Source: a virus. Taken from it: 64,000 nucleotides of DNA. The position numbers were made by a program, and so were the translations under genes. A model generated the notes under the pieces. The model ran no database searches. It saw only the letters and a program-made list of their open reading frames with translations, and had not been told where the DNA came from. Below, piece by piece: positions 14,833 through 22,298 of the stretch. How positions within the stretch are numbered: position 1 is the first letter of the stretch; the number at the start of each line of letters is the position of its first letter. The DNA lies in the IMG/VR virus record IMGVR_UViG_3300032893_000008, positions 55,224-119,223 of that record; one strand, 5' to 3'.

Positions 14833-16806
14833 GTGAAAGCCGCCTTCGGTAATCAAGCCGCTGAATTTGTCTATGTTCGCACCTACGCCCGCTGGATGGA
14901 AGAGAAGGGCCGGCGAGAAACCTGGGAAGAGACCGTCGATCGTTACGTGACCTTCATCAAGGAAGAGCGTGGCGAGAAGATTCCGGAGAAAGTCCTTCGG
15001 AAGATCCGCGAGAAGATGCTAGCTTTCGAGGTGGTCCCCAGCATGCGTGCCCTCCATGCCGCCGGTGAAGCAGCTCGCATCGACAACACCACGATTTTCA
15101 ACTGCTCTTTCTCTGCGGTTGACCACCAGGATGCGTTCGCGGAAGCGCTCTACATCTTGATGTGCGGCACTGGCTATGGCTTTTCGGTGGAGAAACGTTA
15201 TGTCGAGAAGCTCCCGGTAGTCCCAGTGATGACCTCCGCGTCCATGGGGACGTTCGTGATCGAGGACTCTCGCCGCGGATGGGCGGACTCGGTCAAAGCT
15301 CTCGTCAACGCGCTCTACGCCGGCGCTGACCAGGCGATGGACTACTCGAAAATTCGCCCCCTGGGCGCTCGCCTGAAGACCATGGGAGGACGTGCCTCAG
15401 GGCCGGCGCCGCTGATTAAGCTCCACGAGTTCATGCGGACGGTCTTCTCCAAGGCTCAAGGGCGCAAGCTCACCTCTCTGGAAGTCCACGACGTGATGAA
15501 CATGATCGCTGAGGTCGTGGTCGTCGGTGGTGTGCGCCGCTCTAGCCAGATCTCCTTGTCTGACCTGGATGACCAGGCGATGCGGGATGCGAAGACCGGT
15601 AGCTACCCCTACTACCGTGGAATGGCCAACAATTCGGCAGTTTACCATGAGAAGCCTGACATGATTCAGTTCATGCGGGAATGGACTGCTCTCGCCGCTT
15701 CCGGCACCGGCGAGCGCGGTATCTTCAACCTCACGGCAGTTGAGAAGTGCGCTCCGCGCCGACGCAATACCGATCTGATCATCGGAAGTAACCCCTGTGG
15801 AGAGATCCAGCTTCGTTCGCGTCAGTTTTGTAACCTTTCGGAGATCGTGGCACGCCCCGATGATGATGTTGACTCGCTCCTCGACAAGGTCGAGACGGCC
15901 ACGTGGATCGGAGTGATTCAGTCTACGTTCACGCACTTCCCCTATCTCTCGGAAGAATGGCGGAAGAACTGCGAAGAGGAGCGCCTCCTGGGCGTCTCGA
16001 TCACGGGCCAGATGGACGCCTGGAATCTCCTCACGCCTCAGGTGCTACAGGCCATGAAGTCGCGTTACCTTAAAGTAATGCGCAAGGCATGCAAGATCAT
16101 GGGGGTCCCGGTGTCTGCCGCCGGCACGTGCGGGAAGCCTTCTGGGACTGCCTCCCAGGTCCTGAGCTGCCCGTCCGGCGCCCATCCCTGGTATGCGCCC
16201 TATTTCTTGCGCCGTTATCGCCTGGACGCTTCCGATCCACTGCTCAAGCTGCTCCGGACGGCCGGCGTAGAGGTTTCGCCGGAGAATAACCAGCGGAAGT
16301 CCGACTGGGCGAAGGCCGCGAAAGCTGATGCTGAAGGTCGTGCGGACGACGTTCTCAAGTACTGCAAGATTTACCGCCGCGGGGAAGAGTGGTCCGAGGA
16401 TAAGGTCCTCACCTGGGTTGTAGCCTTTCCGGTCAAGGCGCCTGAGGGAGCGATCACTCGCAAGGACGTTTCGGTGATCGACCAGCTGGAGCATTACAAG
16501 AAGATGCAGACGAATTGGTGTGAGCACAACCAATCGATTACCGTCTACGTGAAGCCAGAAGAGTGGCTGAAGGCTGGCACCTGGGTCTACGAGAATTGGG
16601 ATATCGTGAACGGAATCAGCTTCCTGCCCGAAGATGGTGGCGTTTACGAGCAGATGCCCTACGAAGAGATCACGAAGGACGCATACGAAATCGCCACTGG
16701 GGAATTCCCGCAGATCGATTTCGGCTCTTTGGCGCTCTTTGAGCGAGACGATCAGACTACGGGATCGAAGGAATTTGCTTGCGTATCAGGAGCTTGTGAA
16801 ATCTAA
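14833..16806 (+). CDS. nrdJ: Adenosylcobalamin-dependent (class II) ribonucleotide reductase
   Basis: A 657-residue single-subunit reductase. Motifs include NCSF (C91, first redox cysteine), GERGIFNL, the active-site loop NPCGEI (N320, C322, E324), C333, and the C-terminal reductant-shuttling pair CVSGACE (C650, C655). There is no neighbouring small (R2) subunit, and the length fits monomeric class II enzymes of the Lactobacillus RTPR type, which use vitamin B12. It makes deoxyribonucleotides for phage DNA and depends on host or medium cobalamin. GTG start with a GAGG-containing leader. Forms a nucleotide-supply group with the deoxyribonucleotidase, diphosphohydrolase-like and ThyX genes. Confidence 0.93.
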   Translation: MKAAFGNQAAEFVYVRTYARWMEEKGRRETWEETVDRYVTFIKEERGEKIPEKVLRKIREKMLAFEVVPSMRALHAAGEAARIDNTTIFNCSFSAVDHQDAFAEALYILMCGTGYGFSVEKRYVEKLPVVPVMTSASMGTFVIEDSRRGWADSVKALVNALYAGADQAMDYSKIRPLGARLKTMGGRASGPAPLIKLHEFMRTVFSKAQGRKLTSLEVHDVMNMIAEVVVVGGVRRSSQISLSDLDDQAMRDAKTGSYPYYRGMANNSAVYHEKPDMIQFMREWTALAASGTGERGIFNLTAVEKCAPRRRNTDLIIGSNPCGEIQLRSRQFCNLSEIVARPDDDVDSLLDKVETATWIGVIQSTFTHFPYLSEEWRKNCEEERLLGVSITGQMDAWNLLTPQVLQAMKSRYLKVMRKACKIMGVPVSAAGTCGKPSGTASQVLSCPSGAHPWYAPYFLRRYRLDASDPLLKLLRTAGVEVSPENNQRKSDWAKAAKADAEGRADDVLKYCKIYRRGEEWSEDKVLTWVVAFPVKAPEGAITRKDVSVIDQLEHYKKMQTNWCEHNQSITVYVKPEEWLKAGTWVYENWDIVNGISFLPEDGGVYEQMPYEEITKDAYEIATGEFPQIDFGSLALFERDDQTTGSKEFACVSGACEI

Positions 16807-16809
16807 TAT

Positions 16810-16930
16810 GGCGTGGAGTCATAGGGGACGATAAATAGGTGTCGTCGACGGCCCGGCCCTCACCGGGATTGCGCACCGTCGACAGCCCGTTTCCGAGGAG
16901 ACCAGTAGGTTCAAGTCCTACGCCGCGCCA
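16810..16930 (+). ncRNA. tRNA-like structured RNA with oversized middle region
   Basis: The ends form a 7-bp acceptor-like helix (GGCGTGG at 16810 with CCGCGCC at 16923). A canonical T arm precedes the 3' strand: GTAGG, loop TTCAAGT, CCTAC (16905-16921), with one unpaired G after it. Just upstream is a 5-bp hairpin GTTTC-CGAG-GAGAC like a variable arm, and further 5' a strong helix GTCGACGG/CCGTCGAC enclosing CCCGG/CCGGG. At 121 nt it is too long for a normal tRNA and too short for tmRNA, and no standard D or anticodon arm is clear. Possible tRNA with an insert or a tRNA mimic. Confidence 0.45.
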
Positions 16931-16934
16931 CCCC

Positions 16935-16960
16935 TAAAACTTCATGCCTTGCGGTATTAT
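16935..16960 (+). promoter_or_regulatory. Leaderless promoter with upstream TAAAAC box
   Basis: TAAAAC (16935) then 14 bases then TATTAT (16955-16960), 6 bases before the ATG at 16967. The TAAAAC box recurs at similar spacing before three other promoters. Confidence 0.55.
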
Positions 16961-16966
16961 CAGGGC

Positions 16967-17041
16967 ATGAACGCAGAAGTCGAAAACGGCCCCCTGGAAG
17001 GGCTTAACACTGTTGGCGAAGCCCTGGAGAAAAAGGAATGA
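16967..17041 (+). CDS. 24-residue leader peptide coupled to lipoprotein gene
   Basis: A very short open frame that starts 6 bases after the TATTAT hexamer and whose stop overlaps the ATG of the next gene (ATGA). The peptide is acidic and helical (ends ALEKKE). Its exact promoter spacing and stop/start overlap suggest it is translated, perhaps mainly to deliver ribosomes to the lipoprotein start. A ribosome-binding-like GAGAAAAAGGA sits in its last codons. Confidence 0.5.
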   Translation: MNAEVENGPLEGLNTVGEALEKKE

Positions 17042-17301
17042 AGAAGTTCCTCCTAGCCTCTTTTTTGCTCGCGGTAACTGCTTTCGCTTGCGGCAGCGTC
17101 GATGACGATGATCAGCCTCTCGGACCGATCCCGGTGATCGACTTTGCTCCGAGCGCTACCCCGTCAGTATCGCCGAGTCCGAGCCCCACCGAAACCGAGG
17201 AACCTACTCCTTCACCGAGCCCGTCTCCGACGTGTTCGTCCGATGACGATAACGATCACCACCATCACCACCACGGGGATGAAGATGAAGCTAGTCATTG
17301 A
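17038..17301 (+). CDS. Small lipoprotein-like secreted protein with His cluster
   Basis: An 87-residue protein with a clear signal peptide (KKFLLASFLLAVTAFAC); the cysteine at about 18 could be lipidated, although the -2 Phe is unusual for a lipobox. Then comes a Pro/Ser/Thr/Glu-rich linker with 'PSPSP' repeats, and an Asp/His C-terminus with six consecutive histidines (DDDNDHHHHHHGDEDE) able to bind metal. It may be a superinfection-exclusion or envelope protein. It overlaps the next gene by 23 bases. Confidence 0.6.
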   Translation: MKKFLLASFLLAVTAFACGSVDDDDQPLGPIPVIDFAPSATPSVSPSPSPTETEEPTPSPSPSPTCSSDDDNDHHHHHHGDEDEASH

Positions 17302-17866
17302 TGTCGACGGTGTTCTCGCCGATTTTGTGCTTGGGATCACCAAGAAGATGTCCGAGATGAACTCCAACGTCAAGCCGTTCCCGACGTCTGAGCAGAAGTC
17401 GTGGGACTTCCGAGAGCTGCCGCCCGGGCTCCTCAAGGAGGCATTCGCCGAAGCTGCGGTGGACAACGCATACAGCTTCAATGCGGACCTCGAATCCCTA
17501 ATCACCGAAGAGGAAGCGCGCCGGCTCACCCGTCTGTCACTGGACCACGAGGTCTACTTCGCCACGAATCGCCCCGGCGGGATGGAAGCTCTTCGCGGGA
17601 CGAAGAGATTCCTCGATCGGATCGGCATGATCCATCCGAACGTCGTGATTACCGCCAAGAAGGGCGAGTTCGCAGCCGCGATCGGCGCCACGCACCTCAT
17701 CGATGACAAGGCCGGCAATGCCGTCTACGCGAAGTATCATTCGCCGTCAACGGAGGTCTTTCTGATCGATCGCCCCTACAACCGATTTGACCAGACCGTC
17801 GTCGGCACCAAGGTGAATCGCATCATGACCTTCAGCGAGTTTCTGGACGCCGTCGAAAAGTCGTGA
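17279..17866 (+). CDS. HAD-family 5'(3')-deoxyribonucleotidase-like phosphatase
   Basis: A 195-residue protein. HAD motif I is VIDVDGVLADF (nucleophile D8, acid D10 counting from ATG 17279); motif II lies in VYFATNRPGG; motif III/IV is TAKKGEFAAAIGATHLIDDKAG. This pattern fits the NT5C-type deoxyribonucleotidases common in phages, which adjust dNMP pools. An alternative start, ATG 17285, gives the usual short N-terminus. It lies among nucleotide-metabolism genes. The frame runs far upstream to 17144, but that part is a shadow of the lipoprotein gene. Confidence 0.8.
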   Translation: MKMKLVIDVDGVLADFVLGITKKMSEMNSNVKPFPTSEQKSWDFRELPPGLLKEAFAEAAVDNAYSFNADLESLITEEEARRLTRLSLDHEVYFATNRPGGMEALRGTKRFLDRIGMIHPNVVITAKKGEFAAAIGATHLIDDKAGNAVYAKYHSPSTEVFLIDRPYNRFDQTVVGTKVNRIMTFSEFLDAVEKS

Positions 17867-17967
17867 AGATACCGACCTACGAAAAATTCGCGGAGTTCCT
17901 ACCACTCCTAGTGTGGGTTGGGATCTTCTCTGCGATGATCGTCGCTCTATATTTCGGCTGCCGCTGA
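17863..17967 (+). CDS. 34-residue single-pass membrane peptide
   Basis: Starts at a GTG overlapping the previous stop (GTGA) and ends 8 bases before the next start. After a polar N-terminus it has one hydrophobic helix (PLLVWVGIFSAMIVALYFG). Too small to assign; its tight fit between genes supports it as real. Confidence 0.5.
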   Translation: MKIPTYEKFAEFLPLLVWVGIFSAMIVALYFGCR

Positions 17968-17975
17968 GGAGAGAT

Positions 17976-18530
17976 ATGTCCGACACACCGAAGCAGAATC
18001 CCAAGGAAGCTGCCGGCGGGGTCAAGGTCCCACTGCACCTTTGCCCCGATACCGTCAAGATCGCCGGCGCGATGGCCTTCCTGGAAGGCGCCACGAAGTA
18101 TGGCGCGCACAACTGGCGAGCCGCGGGAATCATGGCTTCCACTTACAAATCCGCCATGGAGCGACATATGATCTCCTGGTGGAACGGCGAGGACATCGAT
18201 CCGGACTCGGGCCTTCCGCACCTCTGGAAGCTTCTGGCGTGCGTGGCGGTCTTGATCGACGCCTCGATGCTGAACAAGATCACCGATGATCGGCCGCCGA
18301 TGTCGCCTCTGCCGGAGCTAATGAAGGCCCTGGAACCAGCGATCGCCGCCATCAAGGCGAAAAACGCCGACAAGAATCCGCGCCACTGGTCGATCGCTGA
18401 TTCGGAAGGTATGCCGAAGTTGCCGGAGGCAATCCTCGGCAAGAAGGCCGGAATTCCGGGAGCGCACGAAGTGAACCCGGGGATGTGGGTAGCGGACAAA
18501 TCTACAAGTATCTTCAAGCAGGAGAAGTGA
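17976..18530 (+). CDS. dATP/dGTP diphosphohydrolase-like protein (DUF5664 type)
   Basis: A 184-residue protein. The central part (AFLEGATKYGAHNWRAAGI... ERHMISWWNGEDIDPDSG.LPHLWKLLACVAVLIDA) matches the phage family first named DUF5664 and later annotated as dATP/dGTP diphosphohydrolase N-terminal domain, with its conserved KYG..NWR, RH...W..GE..D..SG..H...A pattern. It probably hydrolyses purine dNTPs or related nucleotides. The ATG at 17976 is preceded by GAGGAGAG. Its presence raised the question of base-modified DNA, but no PurZ-like gene is visible here. Confidence 0.72.
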   Translation: MSDTPKQNPKEAAGGVKVPLHLCPDTVKIAGAMAFLEGATKYGAHNWRAAGIMASTYKSAMERHMISWWNGEDIDPDSGLPHLWKLLACVAVLIDASMLNKITDDRPPMSPLPELMKALEPAIAAIKAKNADKNPRHWSIADSEGMPKLPEAILGKKAGIPGAHEVNPGMWVADKSTSIFKQEK

Positions 18531-18531
18531 G

Positions 18532-18699
18532 ATGAACAGACGATTTTTGATTGGCGCTACGGTTTTCATCGCTGGAGTTAGCGTTATTTTCACCGTAGCT
18601 GACCTCTTCGCCGGCAACTTCTTCCTCGCGGGGCTCTGGCTTATTGTCAGCGCTCTGAACGCTAGAAACCTTCTCGCTCTCCTCACGACCAAGGACTAA
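18532..18699 (+). CDS. 55-residue two-helix membrane protein
   Basis: The ATG lies 2 bases after the previous stop, with GGAGAAG just before. Two hydrophobic stretches (FLIGATVFIAGVSVIFTVA and FFLAGLWLIVSAL) are joined by a short polar turn, with a basic start (NRR) and a charged tail. Role unknown; phage nucleotide clusters often contain such small membrane proteins. Confidence 0.5.
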   Translation: MNRRFLIGATVFIAGVSVIFTVADLFAGNFFLAGLWLIVSALNARNLLALLTTKD

Positions 18700-18701
18700 G
18701 A

Positions 18702-19547
18702 ATGGCCTACGGCGCGAAAGTCATCCTCGATTCGATCTCGGAAGCCGGCGTCCGCCTCACCACGATGGAGGTGACCATCCCTCGCATCGTCCTGCCGGAG
18801 TTCAACACCCACCGGATGCTATCCCGGAATTCGGCGTCCAGTCGAGCGATCCCGGTCAAGAAGATGATCGAGCGCGTCAAGGCTGATCCTTTCATCCCCC
18901 AGCGCTGGGGCCGCAACGAGAAGGGCATGCAGGCCAATCAGGAGCTGAAGACGCCGGAAGAGATCAAGCTGGCGACGGATATCTGGCTCATGGCTCGTGA
19001 TGAAGCGATCAAATACGTCGAAATGCTCGTGGACGAGAACGGTATCAACATCCACAAGCAGCTCGCGAATCGCCTCCTGGAGCCCTGGATGTGGCAGACC
19101 ATCATCGTCACGGCTACGGAATGGGAGAACATGCGTGGCCTTCGGGTATCGCCCGAGGCACAGCCGGATTTCGAGATCGCTGCCCGGATGCTCTTCGAAG
19201 CCTATGATGCGAGTAGCCCCAAGTGGTTAGACGTAGGTGAATGGCACCTTCCTTACGTGGAAGGCGTCGACAAGGACTCTATGTTGTGGGACGGGGTCTC
19301 TCAAGAGAAGTTGATCAAGATTTCCGCCGCTCGATGCGCGAGAGTGTCCTATCTCACCCACGACGGCAGGCGAGATCCGACCGAAGACGTGAAGCTCTAC
19401 GATCGCCTCCTCGCTGGCCCGCACCTCTCCCCTCTGGAGCACCCCGCCCAGGCCCTGGCCAATCCAATCCAGGTGGGTAATTTCACTGGTTGGATGCAGG
19501 CCCGGAAGATGATCCCCGGGGAAGCGATTCATAGGGGGAAGAAATGA
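18702..19547 (+). CDS. thyX: Flavin-dependent thymidylate synthase
   Basis: A 281-residue ThyX. The signature region reads FNTHRMLSRNSASSRA (residues 34-49), the T-H-R variant of the RHRxxSxNxxSxR motif that binds dUMP and FAD. ThyX makes dTMP from dUMP using FAD and methylene-tetrahydrofolate and so supports phage DNA synthesis independently of host ThyA. Length is within the normal range, with an extended C-terminus (NPIQVGNFTGWMQARKMI). The stop overlaps the next start (ATGA). Confidence 0.93.
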   Translation: MAYGAKVILDSISEAGVRLTTMEVTIPRIVLPEFNTHRMLSRNSASSRAIPVKKMIERVKADPFIPQRWGRNEKGMQANQELKTPEEIKLATDIWLMARDEAIKYVEMLVDENGINIHKQLANRLLEPWMWQTIIVTATEWENMRGLRVSPEAQPDFEIAARMLFEAYDASSPKWLDVGEWHLPYVEGVDKDSMLWDGVSQEKLIKISAARCARVSYLTHDGRRDPTEDVKLYDRLLAGPHLSPLEHPAQALANPIQVGNFTGWMQARKMIPGEAIHRGKK

Positions 19548-20149
19548 AGCATCCGTTCAATGACGAAATGACCGGCTGGGACTGGCTCTTTAACTCGATC
19601 CTGTGCCGGCTCTTCAAGTATCGCGATATCGTCAAGACCGAAGAGAGCGAAGAGAGTATTGGCAATGGAGTTGCCTTGTATCATTCGGGGCCTACGCTCT
19701 ACCTGCGCCGTTTCTACCTCTGGTCCAAGGGGAACAAGGAAGACGGCTACAAAGGAGCGATCTTCCTTCACAACATCCGACGGTCTGACAACGATCGCCA
19801 TATGCACGATCACCCCTGGGATTTCACGAGCTACGTTCTCGCTGGCGGCTACTATGAGCAGCTCCCGGGGGCTGAAGTCGTAGACCTGGCGGGTAACGTT
19901 AGTAAGCCCGGGCGCAAAGTCTACCCCGGCATGGAACTGCATAACCCCGCCGAACACCTTCACAAAGTCGAACTTTGGCGCAATCCCGATGGAAGTCCGA
20001 TGCGCGCCTGGACGATCGTCAAGGCCGGACCCGCTCGCCGCATTTGGGGCTTCCAGACCGAGGAAGGGTGGGTCGACTACAAGACCTACTTGGGGATCCC
20101 TCAGGAAACCCCCGAGACGAACGGCGAAGACATCATCCCGAAGACCTAA
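19544..20149 (+). CDS. Cupin-fold protein
   Basis: A 201-residue protein with both cupin motifs: HMHDHPWDFTSYVLAGGYYEQ (metal-binding H.H plus the conserved glycines) and, about 50 residues later, NPAEHLHKVEL. Thus one bicupin-like metal site is probably intact. Such phage cupins are often linked to base or sugar modification or to dioxygenase chemistry; the substrate is not predictable. Coupled to thyX by a 4-base overlap, which may hint at a pyrimidine-related role. Confidence 0.7.
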   Translation: MKHPFNDEMTGWDWLFNSILCRLFKYRDIVKTEESEESIGNGVALYHSGPTLYLRRFYLWSKGNKEDGYKGAIFLHNIRRSDNDRHMHDHPWDFTSYVLAGGYYEQLPGAEVVDLAGNVSKPGRKVYPGMELHNPAEHLHKVELWRNPDGSPMRAWTIVKAGPARRIWGFQTEEGWVDYKTYLGIPQETPETNGEDIIPKT

Positions 20150-20171
20150 AACTCTCACGCTGCGGTATCAT
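20147..20171 (+). promoter_or_regulatory. Promoter with TAAAAC box and short leader
   Basis: TAAAAC (20147), 13 bases, then TATCAT (20166-20171). Unlike most promoters here, the start codon (20201) lies 29 bases downstream with an AGGAG ribosome site in the leader. Confidence 0.5.
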
Positions 20172-20200
20172 CTAGACAACAACGAACCAGGAGAAAAGCC

Positions 20201-20518
20201 ATGGGCCGTCCCAAGAAGAGCGAAGTCCCCCAGACGTTCATCGATGCCACGAACACCATGACCACGGAGGAACTCCGCAACGAGATCCTCAAGGCCAGTG
20301 CCAACGTCGACGAGATCGAGGAGGCTCGTGAGAACGACGGGAAGTTCCAGGTCCTCAAGGAGACCTACACTGACGCTGCCGCCGGCTATCGCGACGGCAT
20401 CAACGCCGAGAAGGCGAAGGCCGCCTACGCCAAGCTCGTCCTCAAGAACCGCGGCCAAACGGTCGCGGCGTCGAACATCACCAAGCCGACCACCGCGAAG
20501 GTCGCCCAGAAGTCGTGA
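20201..20518 (+). CDS. Small helical protein, unknown (Ala/Lys-rich)
   Basis: A 105-residue protein with a basic start (GRPKKSEVPQTFID), a central helical segment (ATNTMTTEELRNEILKASANV) and an Ala/Lys/Thr-rich C-terminus. It has a proper AGGAG Shine-Dalgarno 8 bases before the ATG and its own promoter. The composition suggests a DNA-associated or abundant protein; not recognised. Confidence 0.6.
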   Translation: MGRPKKSEVPQTFIDATNTMTTEELRNEILKASANVDEIEEARENDGKFQVLKETYTDAAAGYRDGINAEKAKAAYAKLVLKNRGQTVAASNITKPTTAKVAQKS

Positions 20519-20727
20519 GCGCGAAGCCCTATACAGCAGAGGTCCGAAAGTTCAAGGCCATTTGGGGAATCGGGCCTCTGCTGCGGCGTTACTCTTCGCC
20601 GAGCCTGATCTGGCTGGAGCTGAACACTGGAGCTGAACTCAAAGAAGTGGCAGGCATCGTGCCACAGCACATCACCGACACCCTAACGATCAAGGTCGAA
20701 AGAGAGAGCAATGAAGAACAATCCTGA
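20515..20727 (+). CDS. Small unknown protein
   Basis: 70 residues, GTG start overlapping the previous stop. It has a mixed alpha/beta pattern (YTAEVRKFKAIWGIGPLLRRYS then LIWLELNTGAELKEVAG and TDTLTIKVERE). No family recognised. Confidence 0.5.
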   Translation: MSAKPYTAEVRKFKAIWGIGPLLRRYSSPSLIWLELNTGAELKEVAGIVPQHITDTLTIKVERESNEEQS

Positions 20728-20959
20728 TCCCATCGTCGCTGCGTTCACCGCCTGGGACAACCATCGCCAGGACTGCAAGGCCACCATCCTCGATAACGAC
20801 AAGGAAGCCGGCGAGGGCGCGAAGCGCAAGGTCAACCATCCCTGCGTATACGACGGGGACAAGTGCGAACGAGGCATGAAGCTCTACAACACCTGGCGCC
20901 GCGCGATCGGTGCCGTCCCTTCGGAACCCAAGGTCCGCAGCACCAGCACGGAGATCTGA
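20711..20959 (+). CDS. Small unknown protein with Cys/Trp-containing helices
   Basis: 82 residues, overlapping the previous gene by 17 bases; GAGAGAG lies before the ATG. Features are FTAWDNHRQDCKATILDNDKE and a C-terminal CERGMKLYNTWRRAIG, a pattern seen in small phage proteins of unknown function. The two cysteines in the second half (CVYDGDKC) could bind metal. Confidence 0.5.
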   Translation: MKNNPDPIVAAFTAWDNHRQDCKATILDNDKEAGEGAKRKVNHPCVYDGDKCERGMKLYNTWRRAIGAVPSEPKVRSTSTEI

Positions 20960-20960
20960 T

Positions 20961-21263
20961 ATGCCCACTGGCGGAACTTCCAAGACTCGTAGGGGCGTAA
21001 TGCCCGGCACTCGCAACCGTAACGTCGCTCGCAATTCGCAGAAGACGACCTTTCGGTGCGGTCACCGCGGCCTCGGCGCCTTTTGTCACCGCTGCGAGCA
21101 GGCCAAGGTCCTCACCGCGAACGCCGAGAAGGGTGTCATCGTGATCTACGACCGCAAGACCAAGCCGAAGAAGCCGGTGGTCCAGAAGGCGACGACGGAA
21201 GACGTTCGCGCTATGCGCGCCGAAGCTGCCCGACTCCTGAAGCCGGCGGCAAACAAGACTTGA
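20961..21263 (+). CDS. Small basic zinc-finger-like protein
   Basis: A 100-residue protein with a Gly/Arg/Lys/Asn-rich N-terminus (TGGTSKTRRGVMPGTRNRN) and a cluster CGHRGLGAFCHRC with three cysteines and two histidines, then a Lys-rich C-terminal half. Starts one base after the previous stop, at ATG 20961. Likely nucleic-acid binding, inferred from charge and the zinc-site pattern. Confidence 0.55.
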   Translation: MPTGGTSKTRRGVMPGTRNRNVARNSQKTTFRCGHRGLGAFCHRCEQAKVLTANAEKGVIVIYDRKTKPKKPVVQKATTEDVRAMRAEAARLLKPAANKT

Positions 21264-21294
21264 CTTTCGGGGTGAAACCCGGTAAGAAAGCTTC

Positions 21295-21480
21295 ATGGAA
21301 AAGAAGCCTCTCTACAAGTCAAAGTCTGACGTCCGTCCGGAATGCATCGCGGAGGTCCTGAACAAGTTCTACGAGGAGGGTTACCATCTCAAGGAAATCG
21401 TTCAGGACAACTTCGAATACTACGGGGAAGTCGAGCGATACCGCACTTACACCATCCTCGTGGTTCTGGGAACTGTGTGA
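21295..21480 (+). CDS. Small unknown protein
   Basis: 61 residues: a Lys-rich start, a helical AEVLNKFYEEGYHLKEIVQ segment and a final strand (RTYTILVVLGTV). Upstream sequence GGTAAGAAAGCTTC contains a GGTAAGAAA element but no clear Shine-Dalgarno. The stop overlaps the GTG of the ATP-grasp gene. Confidence 0.5.
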   Translation: MEKKPLYKSKSDVRPECIAEVLNKFYEEGYHLKEIVQDNFEYYGEVERYRTYTILVVLGTV

Positions 21481-22298
21481 CGGACCCGATCATCCTGTTC
21501 CGCTCCGAAGGATTGGAAGCCGAAGGCGAGCTTGAGGCAGCGAGGAAGCATTTCGCCGTCATTGACTCGCGCTTGGATATCCATCGCAACGAACTGGTGA
21601 TCGGGCGCTACTCGGTCTATCCCTACTACCAGGAGCTGGAAAAGGACGTAATCCGCAAGGGCGCCAAGCTAGTGAACTCTTACCGAGAGCACCTATACGT
21701 CGCTGACGTGATGTCTTGGGCCCTAGATCTCGACGAGATGACGCCAATGACCTGGCGTCATCCATCAGAAGCCCCGCGAGATTGCGCGTTCGTCCTCAAG
21801 GGCAAGACGTATTCTAAGAAATTCCTTTGGGACACGCATATGTTCGCGCCCGATTTTCGGCAGGCCATGGAGGTCTACTGCCGGCTCCAGGATGATGCGC
21901 TGATTGGTAGCGAGGGCATCTATCTCCGCCGTTACGTCCCGCTCCGCCAACTGGACGTCGGTCCGCACGGACTCCCGATCTCGGAAGAGTATCGCTTCTT
22001 CGTTCTGTATGGCCAAGTCGTGAGCGCTGGCTTCTACTGGTCGAGCTACCCCCACTTGGTGACCTCCGAGATTACGCCAGCGACAGTGCCGAAGGACTTC
22101 CTGGAAGAGGCGATCTCACGCGTGGAGGATAGAGTTTCCTTCTTCACCATGGATGTAGCCCGGACCGAGAAGGGTGATTGGATCGTCGTAGAGCTGAATG
22201 ATGGCCAGATGAGCGGCCTCAGCGAGAACGACCCCGACACTTTCTACCGTCGCCTTCGGGAAGTGCTCGTCGTTGAAAACGAGCCAGGCCCGGATTAG
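21477..22298 (+). CDS. ATP-grasp family protein (DUF4343 type)
   Basis: A 273-residue protein. The C-terminal segment FTMDVARTEKGDWIVVELNDGQMSGL closely fits the DUF4343/ATP-grasp signature 'D.A....W.vvElgDGQ.sGl'; YLRRYVPLRQLD and a RFFVLYGQVV strand are further ATP-grasp features. These proteins ligate an amino or carboxylate group using ATP, often for peptide-like or ribosomal modification products; the substrate here is unknown. GTG start overlapping the previous stop. The gene ends facing the lysozyme gene, with the two stop codons sharing bases and no terminator between. Confidence 0.75.
   Translation: MTDPIILFRSEGLEAEGELEAARKHFAVIDSRLDIHRNELVIGRYSVYPYYQELEKDVIRKGAKLVNSYREHLYVADVMSWALDLDEMTPMTWRHPSEAPRDCAFVLKGKTYSKKFLWDTHMFAPDFRQAMEVYCRLQDDALIGSEGIYLRRYVPLRQLDVGPHGLPISEEYRFFVLYGQVVSAGFYWSSYPHLVTSEITPATVPKDFLEEAISRVEDRVSFFTMDVARTEKGDWIVVELNDGQMSGLSENDPDTFYRRLREVLVVENEPGPD

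Noticed and set aside
16810-16930. tmRNA
   Set aside because: Only about 121 nt, with no tag reading frame or pseudoknot set; tRNA-like ends alone are not enough.
17976-18530. Evidence for a 2-aminoadenine (Z) genome
   Set aside because: A dATP/dGTP diphosphohydrolase-like gene alone is not diagnostic; no PurZ-like synthetase or DatZ-type HD enzyme is recognisable in the window.
22295-22298. Terminator between the ATP-grasp and lysozyme genes
   Set aside because: The convergent stop codons share bases and no hairpin with a T run is seen on either side.
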